Below are positions 12,050 through 23,600 of a stretch of 64,000 nucleotides of DNA, one piece after another. The stretch is from Steromphala cineraria (Eukaryota; Mollusca; Gastropoda; Trochida; Trochidae). Position 1 is the stretch's first letter. Each line of letters starts with the position of its first letter. The notes below the pieces were generated by a model. It ran no database searches. It was not told the origin of the DNA and worked only from the letters and a program-made list of their open reading frames with translations. The stretch spans positions 75,149,060 through 75,213,059 of the forward strand of contig OU744721.1 in the NCBI GenBank assembly GCA_916613615.1, given 5' to 3'. The translations under genes were made by a program, and so were the position numbers.

Positions 12050-13450
12050 TTTAGGTCTAGATAGACATTACTTGCACTACTCATTATTAAGGGCTGCATC
12101 AGATAATTAGAAACCCTTTGTTACAGAAATGCACAACCATCTGGTTAAACATTCTTATAATATTACAGAGTTTCTTCTTCATTTCTCTCGTCTGCTCTAT
12201 ATGTGAAATATTTATACTTTTGTCAATCAAGTTTTTCCAAGGTGGGTGGTACTTCATCAAATTTAATTTACATTTAAAGCAAAACTAAAAATATCAATTG
12301 AAGACTTTATTAACCCATACTAGTGATTAAGATGATTTTTTTAATATCAGAATAGTAAGTCTACCAAACGTAGATGTATTTTATCTGCTTTAAACGTTCA
12401 AATTAAGATTTGTTATTAATCAGGTTTTGCCAATAGGAGGGTGCGGGCACATCACCTTTCGTACAATGATGACAATTAAGTCAGATTTAAAGCAAAACTG
12501 AAGGCTTAAAGGAATATTTTCATTTATTTTTCTACATAAAAATGTGCATGTTTTTTCTTTCAAAGCAATATATGTTTGCTCAAGTTATTTGCAAATATCA
12601 AATTGAAAAATATTTGTATGCTGATTCATATAGTTTCAAGTGTCAGTATAATTAATAGGAATTTGCTTGAGGCTAGCATTTATATTCAAAACTAAGTTAA
12701 TATTTGATTAACTTTTAAGTAAAATACAAAGATTGCAAGAGTATGTTACCTTCCCGCACATTATTCCCAACATTACGAGGACAAAGTTAAAATGTTTTCA
12801 ATGAAATAAGTGATAAAAGAGGTATAGCAAACATTCATTTACATTAAGTGTCCATAACGCTATATGTGGAACAATTGATTTTTAATTGTCAAAACACTTA
12901 ATTCCTATATATAAAGTTTTAACTTGATTTTAAGATCATAAGATCATATACCATTCCTGAATATTAACACAGATGTATCATCACAAATAAGTGAACAAGA
13001 TATGAGATTTCCATTTTGGTATGATGTCCCTCTATTTAACCCTCTCAGGCGAAAGAAATAAATTGATTCAAGATTAGAATGTTGATCTTATGATAAATAG
13101 TAAATCATTAGATCAGTACAATAATTATCGATTTAAACTCACACTCCCTCGTAACGATTTTGAATCTCCTTTCAAGCAGAATTAATGATGCACGGGAGCA
13201 AATTGCAATGTTATTCTCAGAAAAGTAGGTCGCAACAATACTGCAATATCATCACAAATAACAAATACATTTAATCCCATCTGCGATTTCTATTTTGGTA
13301 TATTGTCCCTCAATATTGATTTGAAAAACCTCTCAGGACAAAGAAATACATTGATTCAAGATTTGAATGTTTATTTGGTGATAATATTTTAGTCAATGTG
13401 GATTTAAACTCAGGTCGTTGGTCACATTCCTTTCCGTAATGATTTCAAAC
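12050..13450. repeat. Copy-specific 1.4 kb within the inverted segment, with internal duplication
   Basis: This part has no counterpart in the P5-P6 segment. It contains two related blocks about 270 bp apart, near 12,980 and 13,253. Both include TCACAAATAA, ATTTTGGTAT, CCTCTCAGG and ATTGATTCAAGATT. A weaker repeat of TTTAAAGCAAAACT lies at 12,275 and 12,487. It is probably an inserted or expanded repeat of unknown type. Confidence 0.5.
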
Positions 13451-13789
13451 CAAATTTTATATAGATGATTGAGTATTTTTCATAACTGATCATTTACTCG
13501 CTTTTGATATCAAAATTGATTATCAGTAGCTCTCTTTAACATCTACTCATATACAAATTTGTCCTTTCTAGTAATTTCATTTTTGTGTATCGAACATCAA
13601 TAGTAAACCACGGCTAAACATTGTAATTAGTTGTCAATTAATCTAAAATGAAATAGGACAATGTAAACTCTATGGTTCAGTTATATAAAAATATGTTATA
13701 TGTATATTGTACAAAAGGTTTTCTATTATATGGTTTCAATTAGAAATGCACCATTTATCCGATACAAACTATTGACTTTGCGGACAACT

Positions 13790-13991
13790 CTGAATTAAAA
13801 TGGTCCCAGAAAAGTTTCCATTTCCTGTGATTACAGGGAGTCCACCTGATTCTTCTCTGTTGATTTCCTTCCACTGGGCTCTCACTGCTTCACTCACTCT
13901 CAAATGTCACCACTAGGATGAGTTTAGAAACTCTCAGCAGTAACCAGCACCAACAGCGCTCCTGGATACCTACAGAATTGAATAGTGCAGA
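13790..13991 (-). repeat. P element, copy P4 (inverted)
   Basis: Reverse-complement copy of P, running from CTGAATTAAAATGG to GAATTGAATAGTGCAG. It marks the left edge of the first large duplicated block. The palindrome has one mismatch (CCTGTGATTACAGG). Its right flank (13,992-14,230) is the inverted counterpart of the left flank of P5. Confidence 0.85.
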
Positions 13992-14517
13992 TAACTATAG
14001 AAAACGATTTTTAAATAGAATGGTATTTAGATAGTCAAAACAGTCTCACATGCATCCAGTATTTTCAGACTATGTGGGTTAACTCTACCTATAGAGTTTG
14101 CCTTATTTCAGATTCGTTGTTGTTACATCCAAAAAACGTGTTAATTGCAAATCACTCCGATATCATATTTTCTACAACATTATATAACTTTTATATGTAG
14201 CGAAGTAGTAAGTTAGCAGATCTGTCCTAAGAGCAATAACCTTTAAAGTAACCAAAGTAGCTCTGATAAACCAAATTGCAATAACCAATGTTGTTCTGAA
14301 ACAGATGGATAAATATTACACAAAGAAGACTTATTATATACAATATATTAATTTAATCTAATGACAATGGTTTTCAAAAAGGGTTATGGGCATGATCATA
14401 TTTTTCAAATAATTATTTCGGAAAAGGTTCCTATCAAATGTATCTAATCTTATTTGTTTCATGTTATATATCTCGCTTGATCTGCTGAGGTAGATAATCA
14501 GTGGAGTTGTTTGATAA

Positions 14518-14661
14518 TTTCTGACGTCATGGAAAATGCTAGTAAGGTTTGATGTTGGAGATATCTTTGAAGACATAATTGATTTCCTATCGTCTTATAT
14601 TGATCCTGATATGCATACTCCGATGGTAAGTAATGTCTTTGATTCTCATTCAGGTTTGTTG
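14518..14661 (+). other. Short conserved frame, possible exon remnant (copy 1)
   Basis: This frame, read from the TAA at 14,515-14,517, includes DIFEDIIDFLSSYIDPD. The same frame exists in copy 2 at 41,101-41,220 as DIFEDIIDFLSPYFDPD. The two indels between the copies are 33 and 9 nt, both multiples of three, which is mild evidence that coding was once maintained. ATGGTAAGTAATG at about 14,622 looks like a splice donor. After GLL a one-base indel breaks the correspondence. Not recognised; it could be chance. Confidence 0.25.
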
Positions 14662-15123
14662 AGTCCATCACGTTCATTTATCATCTATATGCATCGATGT
14701 ACATACCCAATATTATAAACAGTATACATTCATAGAGCTGAAGGTATAAACAAAATAAAACAGTTTATCCCTGTAAAATCTTCATAATTTAGAAAGACGT
14801 CAATTGCACTAAAATAACAATACTCTTGAGATTAAAGACGCAGGAGTCAGGAAATTGAACTGTCCAACAAATGTTGTTGAATATATGATGTTGCAAAATT
14901 TATAGCGAATTCGATTAAACCGACAAAAACACTTTTATTCTGAAAAAAAGAATTATTAACAGATGAATCAGATTGGTGTTAACTTCAAACCAATGTACAT
15001 GGTCAGATACTACATGAGATTGGCGCCTTATGGTGAAAGATATAGTCTTAGATAATGTACTGATATATTTTTGTTGTGTTACCAACATGATTGTAATGAT
15101 TTTCAAGATTTCATTTTCTACAG

Positions 15124-15263
15124 CGCATCATCTCAAGTTTTCACCAATGACATTGACACCAATTGAAGCAATCATCATTGGTCTTTTTGCATCTTTCATT
15201 TTTATCCATAAAACAAAAACAATCAATGTCATACTGCAAAGACGTAAAACAGATATGGTTTAA
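15124..15263 (+). pseudogene. Degenerate counterpart of the putative membrane exon at 41,691
   Basis: It follows a TTTTCTACAG acceptor-like site identical to that of copy 2. The frame encodes TPIEAIIIGLFASFIFIHKT, parallel to IIEAMIIGLIASSIVIYKT in copy 2. A 7-nt insertion just upstream changes the phase relative to the acceptor, and stops follow soon after. If the copy 2 exon is real, this one is broken. Confidence 0.3.
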
Positions 15264-16090
15264 CATTAAAGATGCTGAAGAAGGATTTCAAGACGTTTAT
15301 TTACTTATCCGATAGGTACATGTTTATCTTCAGAGAACACATCATGCAGATCCTATATGCAATAAAGCTTAAAATATTACGTTTTTCAGTTGAAACAAAG
15401 AGAATGATTTATGTAGCTTAAGTGAACATGCTACATTCGTTTGGTAACTGCATTTGAGGAACGAAACATTTTTTAACCATTACAATCAAATATTATCATT
15501 TAAATGATATCACCGTTTTTCATCTTGAGAGACGCACAGGTTATTTAATGCGTATTCATTATTCAATTGTTGTGTTATACCCAGGACTGTAAGTCTACCA
15601 CACTTGGACAATAGCATTTATTACATAAAGAGTTTTTCACCAACATGCCTTTTTTAAAAAACGATACCATTCAAAAGAGGCTGCATTTTATGTAAGTAAT
15701 ATTTCTTCCTTCTTTTAGCAAAAATTGTTTGTAATGACACAATCATTCTCATGGCTTTCCCTTAGGCTGATCGATAATTGCTAACAAACAAGGTTTATAG
15801 TTGTGCCAAGGGAAATCATTCATGATAGCTACTGACCTATTGACAACTCAAGGGCGTGAAACAATTATTTCCGATTCTGTTTAACCCTTTTGCCAGAAGA
15901 GACATGACAATAAGAGGGACAGACAGGCATGTGTCTGTAAATCTTGTCGTTAGGCATACCGTTTTTACATTGAGAAAGTATCACATTCGGTCTTAAAGTA
16001 ACCTACATTTGTTCAACTGCTTCTCTGTAGACAATTTCCATTTTTGAGTTTTAAATTATGTAGTATATATATTTAATATAACTTATTTTT

Positions 16091-16949
16091 ATGCCCCCGA
16101 ATCGGAGATTCCGGGGGTATATTGTTTTTCACCTGTCCGTCTGTCCGTCCGTCTGTCCGTCCGTCTGTCCGTTTGTCCACAAAAACTTTAACCTTGGTCA
16201 TAACTTTTGATTGGTCAGAGCTAGGTCTTTGATACTTGACATATGGATCCCTTGTGATGAGACCTTTCAGATGACACCTTGACATTTGACCTTGTGACCT
16301 TGACCTTGACACAGCGAGCCTTTTCCGAAAATTTTAACCTTGGCTATAGTTTCTATACTGTCAGTGCTAGGTCTTTGATACTTGACATGTGTATCCCTTG
16401 TGATGAGACCTTTCAGATGACACCATGATATTTGAACTTTTCCGTCCGTCCGTCCGTCTATCCGTTTGTCCACAAAAACTTTAACCTTGGTCATAACTTT
16501 TGATTGGTCAGAGCTAGCTCTTTGATACTTGACACATGGATCCCTTGTGATGAGACCTTTCAGATGACACCATGACATTTGACCTTGTGACCTTGACCTT
16601 GACACAGCGAGCATTTTCCGAAAACTTTAACCTTGGCTATAGTTTCTATACTGTCAGTGCTAGGTTTTTGATACTTGACATGTGTATCCCTTGTGATGAG
16701 ACCTTTCAGATGACACCATGATATTTGACCTTTTCCGTCCGTCCGTCTGTCCGTTTGTCCACAAAAACTTTAACCGTGGTCATAACTTTTGATTGGTCAG
16801 AGCTAGCTCTTTGATACTTGACATATGGATCCCTTGTGATGAGCCCTTTCAGATGACACCATGACATGTGACCTTGTGACCTTGACCTTGACACAGCGAG
16901 CAGGATGCATCCGGGGGCATTCGTGTTTCACAAACACATCTTGTTTTAT
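16091..16949. mobile_element. Interspersed repeat with CCCCCG/CGGGGG ends, non-autonomous
   Basis: The ends are inverted: ATGCCCCCG at 16,091-16,099 and CGGGGGCAT at 16,912-16,920. A subterminal hairpin, CCCCCGAATC with GATTCCGGGGG, sits at the left. The interior is a higher-order array. A unit of about 290 bp, made of two related halves of about 145 bp, repeats two and a half to three times, starting near 16,178, 16,471 and 16,761. Each unit is introduced by (GTCC)n tracts and contains GACCTTGTGACCTTGACC. The minus-strand frames across it are by-products of the repetition. Copy 2 has no element at the matching place (about 42,500), so it inserted after the large duplication. The TCTTGTTTTATA edge at the right may belong to the element. 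I recall this type of sequence from bivalve genomes but cannot name the family. Confidence 0.75.
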
Positions 16950-18239
16950 AATCTCAGAAACAATGAATATAAAGGATCAAGTCAATTATGACATGAAATA
17001 ACCAAACAGATCCTCACATACTAAATGTTTCAATGAAGGATCTCTAATACTGCAGTTCTAATCATGCAGAGAACAGATTTTCTAGGTTTCTAGGTTTATC
17101 TCCTAAGTATTGAGGCCAGGTTTACTTATGCTGATTGATATTAATATAATAGCACTTGTTAATATAAACTTGAACAAAACTAAAATCACTTTCATGTCAA
17201 TATGATTATTTTTTAGATTTATAAAACATATAAATTATTGTCATTTTAAATGTTATAAAAATTAACATATAATTGAATTATGACCGACAGAACAATGGAT
17301 GTGTAAGACCATAACCTAAAACGTTGCCAATACCTCTTTGCTTCCTGTCGTTAATCTAAACTCAGATTTAGAACACAGACCACAATTATTCCAAATTAAG
17401 TAAAGGCCAAGTCAGCCAGTCGCATTAGTGATTTAACCATTGATCTATGTCTAAGTCTCGAAACTAGTTTTCAATAAGGCTTCAGCATGTGTAAGGTATC
17501 AAAGCTCGTCTTAGTAATCTCATCAGATTGATACGGTCAAGAGTTCTGTTTCTGCATTCTGCTGAGCATACTATCAATAATTATAGTGTCAGTAATAATG
17601 CAAGAAAATAATGTTACAATAACTGTTTACGTTTCATAACATTTGATGTTTTATATCAAGTTCTCAGATTAAAAGGGTGTTGTTGTTGCTTATTGTGTTT
17701 CATTTCATTTATGATATTATCAGTTATATTATGGAGTTTGAGTAATAAAATATTGATAATGGCGTTGTCTTACGAGATTTCAGTTCTATGGTTAATCGGG
17801 CATATGTACATATCTTAAGGTAACAAAATTGTGATATCATTCAAATTGAGTTGTTGCCGGAGAAAAATATGAAATTAGCAATTGCAGACCACATGTACTG
17901 TCACTGTCTTCGTACTTTTCATTATTGGCTTTGATGTTTTAATGTGCTAAATGGTATGTGAGTGAGTTTTCTCAGCTCTACATAAATGTTCTTGCCACTG
18001 AAATATTACAAAGGGAAAAACAACATTTGTACAATGGTTTTGCGTCACTTCTTCAATCAACACGATTTTATCACTGTTGTGATACATCCACAGTATGGCG
18101 TCGCAAGGTAAGTCAAGGAGTCAAGAACTATATATATATATGCAAATTTATGGTCATGTTTATTAATTGCTGGTTTATAATTATCTTGGTGAAAGTGAAC
18201 ATCATAACGGTATGCTGTGAGTAAATATATCTTGTCCAT
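16950..18239. repeat. Large duplication copy 1, second block
   Basis: Collinear with about 42,510-44,515, where copy 2 has roughly 0.5 kb more around 42,850-43,440. Anchors include AATGGATGTGTAAGAC, CTATGTCTAAGTCTCG and AAGGTATCAAAGCTCGTCTT. Confidence 0.75.
17958..18107 (+). other. Short conserved frame ending at a splice-donor-like site
   Basis: Copies 1 and 2 (44,288-44,460) share HxYNGxxSLLQSTR with several silent third-base changes, but indels shift the frame upstream. In copy 1, ATGGCGTCGCAAG at 18,095-18,107 is followed by GTAAGTC, which has the form of a start codon with a nearby 5' splice site. Copy 2 has lost both the ATG and the donor. No product is recognised. Confidence 0.22.
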
Positions 18240-18419
18240 CAATCTGTGGTCACTTGATTTAAATCATGTTTGAAACCTATTCAGTATAGTTATTTGAATG
18301 TTATATCAACAACGATCTTGAGCTATGATATGTTAATTTCAAGCTCAAACAGAGTTTTTTTTAACTCAAGGAAGTTACGAGTAGCTTTGGACAGGATTTA
18401 CAGTACAACTGCAGAAGAA
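18240..18419. other. Copy 1-specific DNA before the 210-bp array
   Basis: This stretch has no evident match in copy 2 and no recognisable content. It may be part of the same insertion as the array. Confidence 0.35.
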
Positions 18420-19027
18420 GCACATAAGCAAGGTTCAATATACGCACGTGCATTCATGCACAGGGCTACTAGATAGATGCAAGGTGCCAGCTCCCAGTTC
18501 TCTATTCAAAGTGTGAAGTTGGCACCGGGTTCATTATTTAACTTTAGACTCGCTCACGCCCGTTTCACCTGTTTGATAGGTTTATTATTGAATAAGCATA
18601 TGTTAGGTCTATGTCCAGTGTACCTGTGCACATAAGCAAGGTTCAATATACGCACATACATTCATGCACAGGATAGATAGATCTACTAGATAGATGCAAG
18701 GTGCCAGCTCCCAGTTCCCTATTTAAAGTGTGAAATTGGCACCGGGTTCCTTGTTCAATTCTAGACTCGCTCACACCCGTTCAAAAATAAGATATGTTTG
18801 TAATTGGATAAGCATATATTAGGTCTATGTCCAGTCTACCTTTTATATAAGAAATTAAGGTGCAATATACGCTCGTACATTTATGCACAGGGCTATAAGA
18901 TAGATGCAAGGTGCCAGATCCCAGGTCACTTTTCAAAGTGTCACACAAGCTCCCGGTTAATTATTCAACTTAAGACTCGCTCTAGCCCGTTTCAAGATAT
19001 ATATGTTTGTCATTGAATAAGCATATA
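18420..19027. repeat. Tandem array of about 210-bp units (three units)
   Basis: Units start near 18,420, 18,630 and 18,838. Each contains CACATAAGCAAGGTTCAATA (diverged in the third), ATGCACAGG, GATAGATGCAAGGTGCCAG, ACTCGCTC and TTAGGTCTATGTCCAG. A fourth, incomplete unit (20,526-20,614) lies on the other side of the Tc1 element, which therefore inserted into the array. Copy 2 lacks the array. Confidence 0.85.
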
Positions 19028-20525
19028 CACTAAACCCCAACGGAAACTTTCCATTTTTAGAATTCAAATATATTCTTAATTTACTTTAGCTAAATGTTAA
19101 GTTTTATGGAAACAGGTCGCCAAAACGTAACATTTCAGTTATTCATCTTAGAAATTGATTAGGTACGTGATTTTCATGACTTTTGTTGAAAACTGAGAAA
19201 ACACGTTTTTCTTTGATCATTGTTTCGCACATTCATTGTTGAAAGTTAGTTAGCAAGCGATCAATTCGCATGTGAGCCAGGTCATATAAAACCAATTTTA
19301 AAATGCCTAGATTGACCCCAGAACAGCGCGGCAGGGCCTTGGGTATGAAGGACATGGGTGCTTCAAATGCTCTTATTGCAAGAACATTCGGCTGTCATCG
19401 AAAAACCATCGAAAATTGGATGAAACGTTATAGGGACACAGGAACAACATTAGATAGATCACGTACAGGTAGACCACGTGTGACGTCACGTCGGGAAGAC
19501 CGATACTTAAGAACTCTCCATCTCCAAAATCGATTCCTGACAGTTGCAGAATCGGCGTCTACGGCTCTCGGGAGGGTGCTTAGTCAATCAATCGTCAGGA
19601 GGTTAAGAGCAGCAGGGATGCGGGCCCGTCGACCTTATTGTGGCCAAACGTTGACACGTCAACATCGACATAACCGATTAATCTGGACAAAACGTGTACG
19701 AAGGTGGCAGCTTCATGATTGGCAAAATGTTATGTTCACCGATGAAAGTAGGTTTTGTTTATATTAGAATGATGGCAGAGCCCGCGTTTATCGCCATCAG
19801 GGTGAAAGAAACGTTCCAAATTGTGTTGCAGAGGTCCAGGCACACGGTGGGGGAAGTGTGATGGTTTGGGGCGGTATCCGAGGAGAAAACAAGTCGTCAT
19901 TGGTGATTGTTATGGGTAACATGACTACGCAAAGATACATTGTTCAAGTTCTTCGTCCTGTTGTGTTGCCAATTCTTCAGAATCACCCGGGAACTTTGTT
20001 TTAACATGATAACGCGCCTGCACATTCAGCAAGAGCAGTGTCAACATTCCTGGACAAAAATAACGTCAACGTCTTGCCGTGGCCGTCACGTATTCTTGAT
20101 CTCTCTCAAATTGAACACATGTGGGACTGCCTAGGGAGGCGAATCAGGAATAGAGCAAATCCTCCAGTCAACCTGAGGCAGCTGGAACAAGCCCTACAGG
20201 ATGAATGGGGGAACATCCCTAACGCCACCGTCAGATGTCTCACGACATCAATGAGACGTCGAGTGTTTGCCTGCATAACAGCTGAAGGTGGACATACGTA
20301 GTATTGATGACTATGGACTCCATATTCCATAAATTCATTAACATATGATCAGAAACTTCGATTTCTAAAAATGGAAATCCTGGCTGTAAGATAAATGAGA
20401 TATTGCAAAACAAATGAAGTTAGATGATGTGCAAATGATTCAGTATTAGATAAAATGTTGTTAGGATAGAAAACCGTGTTTTGTTATTTTTCAATGAAAA
20501 TTTGAATGAGTTTCTTTTGCGGTTA
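19028..20525 (+). mobile_element. Tc1-like DNA transposon, inactivated
   Basis: About 1.5 kb with one transposase frame in the middle. The ends are imperfect inverted repeats: ACCCCAACGGAAACT near 19,034 against ACCGCAAAAGAAACT read in reverse from 20,523, with 12 of 15 positions matching. TA lies at both borders, the standard Tc1/mariner target. The flanks are halves of the same 210-bp repeat unit, which fixes the insertion site well. The exact first base is uncertain by a few positions because TA occurs more than once there. Confidence 0.85.
19303..20301 (+). pseudogene. Tc1-family transposase, two premature stops
   Basis: The ATG at 19,303 opens a frame of 332 codons, about the usual size for Tc1 transposases, ending at TAG 20,299-20,301. 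Residues 1 to about 110 form the paired-type helix-turn-helix region (LTPEQRGRALGM, then GCHRKTIENWMKRY). The catalytic triad is in place: D147 in FTDESRF, D236 in HDNAPAHSAR and E271 in LDLSQIEHMWD. That spacing is DD34E, diagnostic of Tc1. Two stop codons interrupt the frame, TAG at 19,765-19,767 just after the first catalytic D and TAA at 20,002-20,004 just before the second. Both can be explained by single C-to-T type changes. No frameshift is present. The protein cleaves and joins DNA at element ends in intact relatives; this copy cannot make it. Confidence 0.95.
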
Positions 20526-20614
20526 GGTAGATGTCAAGTCTACCTCTGTACATAAGCAAAGTACAATATACGCTTGTACATTTATGCACAGGGCTATTAG
20601 ATAGATCCAAGGTG
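20526..20614. repeat. Fourth, partial 210-bp unit, right of the Tc1 element
   Basis: GTACATAAGCAAAGTACAAT, TTATGCACAGGGCTATTAGA and AGGTGCC reproduce the first third of the unit. It resumes the array interrupted at 19,027. Confidence 0.8.
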
Positions 20615-23600
20615 CCTTCTTATCCTCACGTCGAAACAATGCTTTTTTATCCATGAAACATCTTGTTGATTAAAGTAAACATATCTTCGAAAATCCTCGG
20701 TTATCTGCAACATGTATCAAGGTGTGGGATACACTTCACATCAGAAGACATATGCACTTTGGACGGTAATGTTAGTTTCCATCTTCGTTTTTGCCCTGAA
20801 TACAGCTTGACGTAATACAAGCTAAATACTTTCTGGGCTTCATTTTGCACTACAATATGATCGAGGAGTTTCCCTTACTGCTGCATTTGGTAGAAGACAG
20901 GGGACTTCTTTGGAATCTCTTTCATTCGATAGTCAATGATAAATGTGCTTTCCATTTGTCTTCATTTATCCATACGTCAACTCCCTGTAGACATTTGTAA
21001 CAATAAAGGTTCCTGACTGCATCAGTCATTTTGATGTAACATAAACCCTTCGTTTTGTCCCTCCTTAGTTGAGGTGACATTTCTATTCAGTCTATGAAAG
21101 GCACTTCCAAATGAGCCTGTCACTAATTGGATCCATAAACAGCAGGTATTGTTAGCTTCTGTGGACGTTGTGAACCTTTTTTCAGTGTACACTTATTGGT
21201 GAGAATATACTTTTTCAAATACCATATTTATGATATCTTTTATTCAAAAGTGCGATAAGATTATGAGTCATTGGCCGATTTTAAGAAAACTATGCATCCT
21301 AATCCCTGCATTAACTTTGACTTATATACTCTAACAATTACCCTGTTTCAGAAGTGTAACAGGCATCTGTTAACAACCGTACATAAAATGTGGCCACAGA
21401 GATGACGGGGGTTTGAAGGAAAAGAGATTAACCCTTCAAACCTCAATGTCCCTTTTTTCATTTCCTTTTAAACGCTTTTTGTATAAATAATTCATATGTA
21501 CTTGCCTTTTAAATCTCCACTTTTTTTGTGACGTTATGATGTTATTAAAAATATCGGGATATTTGTGTAATTAGTTGTGCCCTTAAATCACACATGATTG
21601 CATTAGTATGTGCACAGTTTAGAAATCTGTTGAACGAAATGATTACAAGTCATTGGCAGGGGAATTATCTTTTTGTTACCTTTTTTCATCACGTTTTATG
21701 TTCAGGTTGCACGTTTTAAATGCGTTTTTGTTCTCTCTTTTTGTGTCATTGTCAGCATGATAACTTTAGTTATATGCTTTATGATCCAACCACCAACACA
21801 GGAAAACCAAAGAACAAATATCTCAACTTGCCCCTGATCATTGTGACAGTGTGGTGATTAATATGGCGTCCTAACTGATGACTTTTGTGACATTGTGCCA
21901 TGGAAACGACTTTCAAAAGAAACCTGCAGCATGAAACAAGATGGCACATTAAGAGGAAATTAGCTACTTAAAAACAGTTTAGTTACATAAAACTAAAGCA
22001 AATTAAAAATTATTTGTGGCATCAAGAGGATAATGTTAGCTCGAAAATGACAATGATATATTTTCAAGTTGAGATATCTGTTCAATTTGAGTTACGCACA
22101 GATATTAGAAGAACCGAATCGAGTGGACATTATGTATCATGTGATTCACCTCAGAAAATTTAGGGGTGTTCATTCTCATTCAGCATCTTTCTATCAGCCA
22201 ATCAGAATCAGTTACTTATCGATGTCCTGTTACAAATATGGTCGAATAACCAAGCACATAACGTTGATACATAGTTTTGTTTTGCGTATTTTTAAAGCGT
22301 TTTTTCAAGTTGATTGCTCAATTATTCCATTTATTAATACTTTACAATTGAAGGAAACATGGCTTGATTATTTGTTTTGAAAATATCAAAGCAGAAGTAT
22401 CAACTGCTTGCATGTATAATTACACTATAAATAATTGAGTCCATCCGTGTCGTGCTAATGAATTTTCACTTTCTCTCATGCAGAAAACACAAATTGGTGT
22501 TGAGATTGACAAATTAATTTGCCATATAATGAACTCGTCTTTACAGTCAATAAAGATGTGAATGGGGAATCAAAAGCGCAGAAACGTATTGATCACTTTC
22601 TTTTTCAAGTTTACTAAATTCAGGGTTCTTGGCTTGCTATAAGCATGGCTTGCCATTTCACTGACTGTAAAATTCCTAAAATTTTATGTTTTTGGAATTT
22701 AGTATTTTGTTGAAATGTTTCGTGACATACTGAGTTTTTTCTTCTTTTATCCTCTGTTTAAAGAGCACCACCTTGCTTCCCTAAAATTCCCATAGAGTTC
22801 AACATTTGCAAATCGGATAACGTATTATCATCATTCTACATGTATTTCATCATACAATAAACGATGCACAATCTGTGAGTGAGTTCTCTCTTCTGTGTAA
22901 AGCACACGGAGGTTAAGAAACTGTCCTGACAAAAACTTATTTAAAACTTTTTTTTCACATCAATACAATGTGATTATTTTGAATGACAGATGGTTATCTA
23001 ATTAAGTAAACTAAGTTCTGAACTTAACATCTAGACAAAAAACTCCTTTTTTAAAACCAAATTAGAAATATTGAATATTTAAGGTAAATGTCGTCTGTTT
23101 AATTTTACAGTCAGGTAAAACAACACACATTACCGAACATGTATTTGTCCTTAACTACTTAATGGAACTCGTAGGAGATCAAAATATAATTTGATCGACT
23201 AACTACAGCCCTATTATTATACTTATTTATACTGAGGTACGTTTTTGCGTTGTATAGTTCTTCAAATAAAATACACGTGTATGCAAAACATATGGTTTTC
23301 TACATAGGCTAAACACTTTTATTAAAATCCAAAGTCAATATTCATAAACACATCTATGCCGTTTTTTATAGTTTGACAAGTCTATGGGTTTCAAGTCATT
23401 AGTTCCATTCTGTGTATCACTTAGTAAGGAACTATTCTGGCCCACATTAACAGGATCATAAAGAAAACCCGTAATAAACTTATTTATCATTCAAGTGTGT
23501 GTGAAAAAAGCTCAAGGTATGTTATTGCTATTTGTAAATAAGCAAACAAACTTTTAAGTGAACTGACTCTCTATGAATGCAACACGAACAATCTCATCAT

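Larger units (their letters stand above)
8880..13789 (-). repeat. P3-P4 intervening segment, inverted relative to 35,942-40,219
   Basis: Seven anchors run in reverse order and reverse complement against the P5-P6 segment: 8,890-9,190 with 39,940-40,220; 9,500-9,770 with 38,400-38,640; 9,830-10,100 with 38,075-38,360; 10,240-10,370 with 37,840-37,980; 11,120-11,340 with 37,140-37,380; 11,690-11,770 with 36,770-36,850; and 13,480-13,590 with 36,170-36,290. The orientation at 2,350-3,880 agrees with the second segment, so this copy is probably the flipped one. No coding gene is recognised. Confidence 0.85.
13992..16090. repeat. Large duplication copy 1, first block
   Basis: Collinear with 40,421-42,500. 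Good anchors are CACAAAGAAGACTTATTAT, TTGAAGANATAATTGATTTC, TTAAAGACGCAGGAGTCAGG, CCCAGGACTGTAAGTCTACC and AATCTTGTCGTTAG. Two short conserved frames in it are listed separately. Otherwise I see no gene. Confidence 0.8.

Noticed and set aside
16073..16894. Three minus-strand frames containing GLITRDPYVKYQR and related text
   Set aside because: They track the internal repeats of the interspersed element and recur with each unit, with no domain or conserved start.
18410..20614. CRISPR-like array
   Set aside because: The 210-bp units are contiguous and diverged, without short repeats and unique spacers. The setting is eukaryotic.
22069..22380. Frame of 103 codons in block alpha
   Set aside because: Copy 2 carries a frameshifting indel near 46,618, and no domain is recognisable.
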